From Desulfobacterales bacterium (GTDB taxonomy: Bacteria; Desulfobacterota; Desulfobacteria; Desulfobacterales; Desulfosalsimonadaceae), in assembly GCA_007135795.1 (NCBI GenBank), contig SLIE01000397.1:1-15787 (forward strand): DNA of 15,787 nucleotides, read 5' to 3'. The stretch's first letter is position 1. Each line of letters opens with the position of its first letter. The translations under genes were made by a program, and so were the position numbers. Below the pieces are notes generated by a model, which saw nothing but the letters and a program-made list of their open reading frames with translations, was not told where the DNA came from and did no database searches. Below are positions 15,001 to 15,787 of the stretch, one piece after another.

Positions 15001-15281
15001 GCATCATACGTGGAGACACTCCTGACTTCCTCGACCCGCTCCAGTTGGAGGGCCCAGGACGCCACAGGCCGGGCTGCAAGTTCGTCAATCAGTTCCGGTG
15101 CCGCACCTGGAAACGGGATCATGATAAGGGCGGTGGGGACTTCCACTTCGGGACGGTCTTCCCGAGGTGTCACCAAAAGCCCGTATCCGCCAAGCAATAA
15201 GGCGCCGATAAGAATGATTGGCACAAGGGGCGAATTTATCAGCTTTTCGGCAATTCTTCCCGCAAAACCATGTTTTTCCAT
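12015..15281 (-). CDS. RND efflux pump, inner-membrane permease subunit (AcrB/HAE-type superfamily)
   Basis: This 1088-residue proton-driven efflux permease has two repeats of six helices with two large periplasmic loops, the size and layout of AcrB-type pumps. Helix 1 is at about 17-37. In helix 4 the proton-relay pair is intact (GIVSDDSVIMLEN, Asp410 and Asp411). In the second repeat GIVVRNSVLLVDF puts Arg985 where AcrB has Lys940. The central cytoplasmic linker (about 510-535) is strongly acidic, and the C-terminus ends in an acidic tail of VEE repeats. Its ATG overlaps the stop of the membrane fusion protein by one base (TAATG), indicating translational coupling. No outer-membrane factor follows; a terminator does. 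The subfamily is not the Cus heavy-metal type with certainty, and substrate is unknown. Confidence 0.92.
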   Translation of the reverse strand: MEKHGFAGRIAEKLINSPLVPIILIGALLLGGYGLLVTPREDRPEVEVPTALIMIPFPGAAPELIDELAARPVASWALQLERVEEVRSVSTYDAALVSVEFVTGVSDAEAFSELSDLIAANRENLPPGAGTPVIQTIGDELIATLMVTLSSRNYSGYELRRLAEETGVRLEEVPGVRSIEIYGGQERQVQVYPDLQGLAANDIDLSQVLEAIAASNLRLPGDRLRGDQTYDVQAGAILSSVKDVRRIHVGSGPAGIIYLDDIAVVEDGPAPVESHVLFWGERFLTELPAVSLSVTTVPLENISDINRDVLKKLETLRGVLIPEDVTIHIGYDAGRSATERVLSVLRNLLLATIVVVLIILIGLGRHAALTISMMIPAALSFVPIAYYWLGFTLNPVSISAMILAIGIVSDDSVIMLENTARYYSEEGKRSKEITIKAINEVGNPTILAVLIIIVTMMPMAFISGEMGQFVRVIPIGASIAIFASLCLALTVIPYLAFRLLPAGREPEGAPEEKETEDDEADNNADAIPSGRFAEIYRRTLTPFMNRPILRWLLYLAMVVMLVASLSMIHFRMVQVGLAPLIDHEVFVLDIRLPAGSSLEETVALSSDIGREIRKTPEIIGYTVFAGTRGPDIYPDPQPPDVSPISTNQAYVYVHLTHEDDRRRMSYDIDQQLYDILKPIAAPYEGRIIVRRIPSGPQKTEDIHAEIYGPTAMGRTELAGHVEKLLSEHPATSVTWQSPEKPNLRINLVVDPASASAHGIFAGEVAQAVHVALSGHNATMMHMADQRHPVPLVVRLSAEERESIDHLKGIYLRSATGRMVSLPDLLIQETLEPVPDHHRKNLIPLVYVAAKLDRDINEPLPVQQDISRRMSDAGHHTPDTTGKTGRPEISWFSQPEDSDNYVLHWGGEWDMTQQVYRDLGVAALAALILIYSILTAWFGSYGIPLLIMLPIPLIIIGVIPAHWIWGQNLAGVGIMGIIALAGIVVRNSVLLVDFIKQRRNSGMALGDAIIAAGALRTRPIVLTASTVMLGSGALILEPTLEPLGLTLASGVLVSTVLTLVLIPVLYFHAYHKTEEAELEEVEEVEEVEE
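12018..12044. repeat. Three perfect 9-bp tandem repeats in the RND C-terminal codons
   Basis: The unit TTCCTCCAC occurs three times in a row and a fourth degenerate copy follows. On the coding strand each unit reads GTGGAGGAA, giving V-E-E. The unit is a multiple of three, so gain or loss of copies would change tail length without breaking the frame. Confidence 0.85.
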
Positions 15282-15787
15282 TAATTTACCTGCTGATCCA
15301 TATGTCGCAACGGGTAACGTACCGGCTGATCGTCTCTCAATGTATCAATTATCTCCCCGATCACGATTAACTCACCTGCTTGTATCCCGCGTTGTATGAC
15401 GATCCAGTCTTTCGGGCCGCTTATGTGCCTGGCGGTTTTTACCCAGCGTAAGCGGGCACGGTGCGTACCATCGATCTCCCGCACCACGAAAACCCCCTCC
15501 ATCTGCCCCCTTACAAGGAGTGCCGATTCAGGAATCATCACGGCTGTCCTCTGGTCATTTCGCGCGGCCGTCCGGATGTGGGCTACCATTCCGGGCCTTG
15601 CTTCCGGCGGCGGATCGTCTATGTAGAGCCTTACGCTCAACCCGGTGCCGGGTTCCTCCAAGGCCGGGATAAACGATTCAATGATTCCGGAGAGCCGCAT
15701 TCCCGGCCCGGGAAGATATACATCCACCGCGTCTCCGGTTTCCAATTGCAGCATGCTACTCTCATCGATTCTGGCTAAAACCTCCAA
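15281..15787 (-). CDS. RND membrane fusion (periplasmic adaptor) protein, C-terminal part
   Basis: The visible 168 residues are the C-terminal portion of a HlyD/AcrA-type adaptor; the gene continues beyond the right edge, so the true start is not in the window. The segment contains the beta-barrel region (ETGDAVDVYLPGPGMRLSGI, RLYIDDPPPEARPGMVAHI), then IPESALLVRGQMEGVFVV and the membrane-proximal domain ending IQRGIQAGELIVIGEI, the usual order in these proteins. It links the inner-membrane pump to an outer-membrane channel. The stop overlaps the ATG of the RND pump by one base, so the two are one operon transcribed toward the terminator at 11929-11966. The cargo cannot be inferred. Confidence 0.88.
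   Translation of the reverse strand: MEVLARIDESSMLQLETGDAVDVYLPGPGMRLSGIIESFIPALEEPGTGLSVRLYIDDPPPEARPGMVAHIRTAARNDQRTAVMIPESALLVRGQMEGVFVVREIDGTHRARLRWVKTARHISGPKDWIVIQRGIQAGELIVIGEIIDTLRDDQPVRYPLRHMDQQVN

Overview
The window looks like a chromosomal segment from an anaerobic, metabolically versatile Gram-negative bacterium, most likely a sulfate reducer or relative in the Desulfobacterota (former Deltaproteobacteria). This is inferred from the gene content (PAS-type sigma-54 activator, TRAP transporter, broad-specificity CoA-transferase, ArsR-methyltransferase fusion, RND efflux) and from the style of the intergenic repeats. No rRNA, tRNA, CRISPR array or intact transposase is visible.

Layout. 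Positions 1-563 hold no recognisable gene. An MFS permease follows (about 576-1772, +). Behind it is a short remnant that reads like the C-terminus of a LivF-type ABC ATPase (about 1850-1984), then a non-coding stretch. A small universal stress protein (2521-2913, +) has its own sigma-70-like promoter. Next is a PAS-PAS-AAA+-Fis sigma-54 activator (start most likely 3307, end 5061, +).

The core of the window is an apparent sigma-54-controlled catabolic operon. A consensus -24/-12 promoter at 5370-5386 is preceded by repeated ATAGAC-containing boxes at 5184-5336 that could be activator sites. It is followed by a roughly 390-nt leader carrying a repeat element, then a PCT/YdiF-type CoA-transferase (5787-7331), a TRAP solute-binding lipoprotein DctP (7430-8533), DctQ (8631-9146) and DctM (9143-10465). 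A 16-bp-stem terminator (10502-10550) ends the run. The likely scheme is that the activator senses an organic acid or the state of the cell, switches on the promoter, TRAP imports a carboxylate, and the CoA-transferase activates it with CoA from another acyl-CoA. The substrate cannot be read from the sequence.

Beyond a REP/MITE-like inverted-repeat zone (10620-10840) the remaining genes are on the minus strand. An ArsR-methyltransferase fusion regulator (11817-10903) has a visible promoter and a perfect palindrome between promoter and start. An RND efflux operon follows, with a membrane fusion protein truncated by the window edge (15787-15281) overlapping a 1088-residue RND pump (15281-12015), ending at a strong terminator (11929-11966).

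The most interesting points are the complete visible sigma-54 circuit around a TRAP/CoA-transferase operon, a natural GAFTDA variant in the activator's sigma-54 contact loop, the DctP lipoprotein gene bracketed by two mRNA hairpins, inverted copies of a repeat around the activator gene, and the self-regulation layout of the ArsR-methyltransferase gene.
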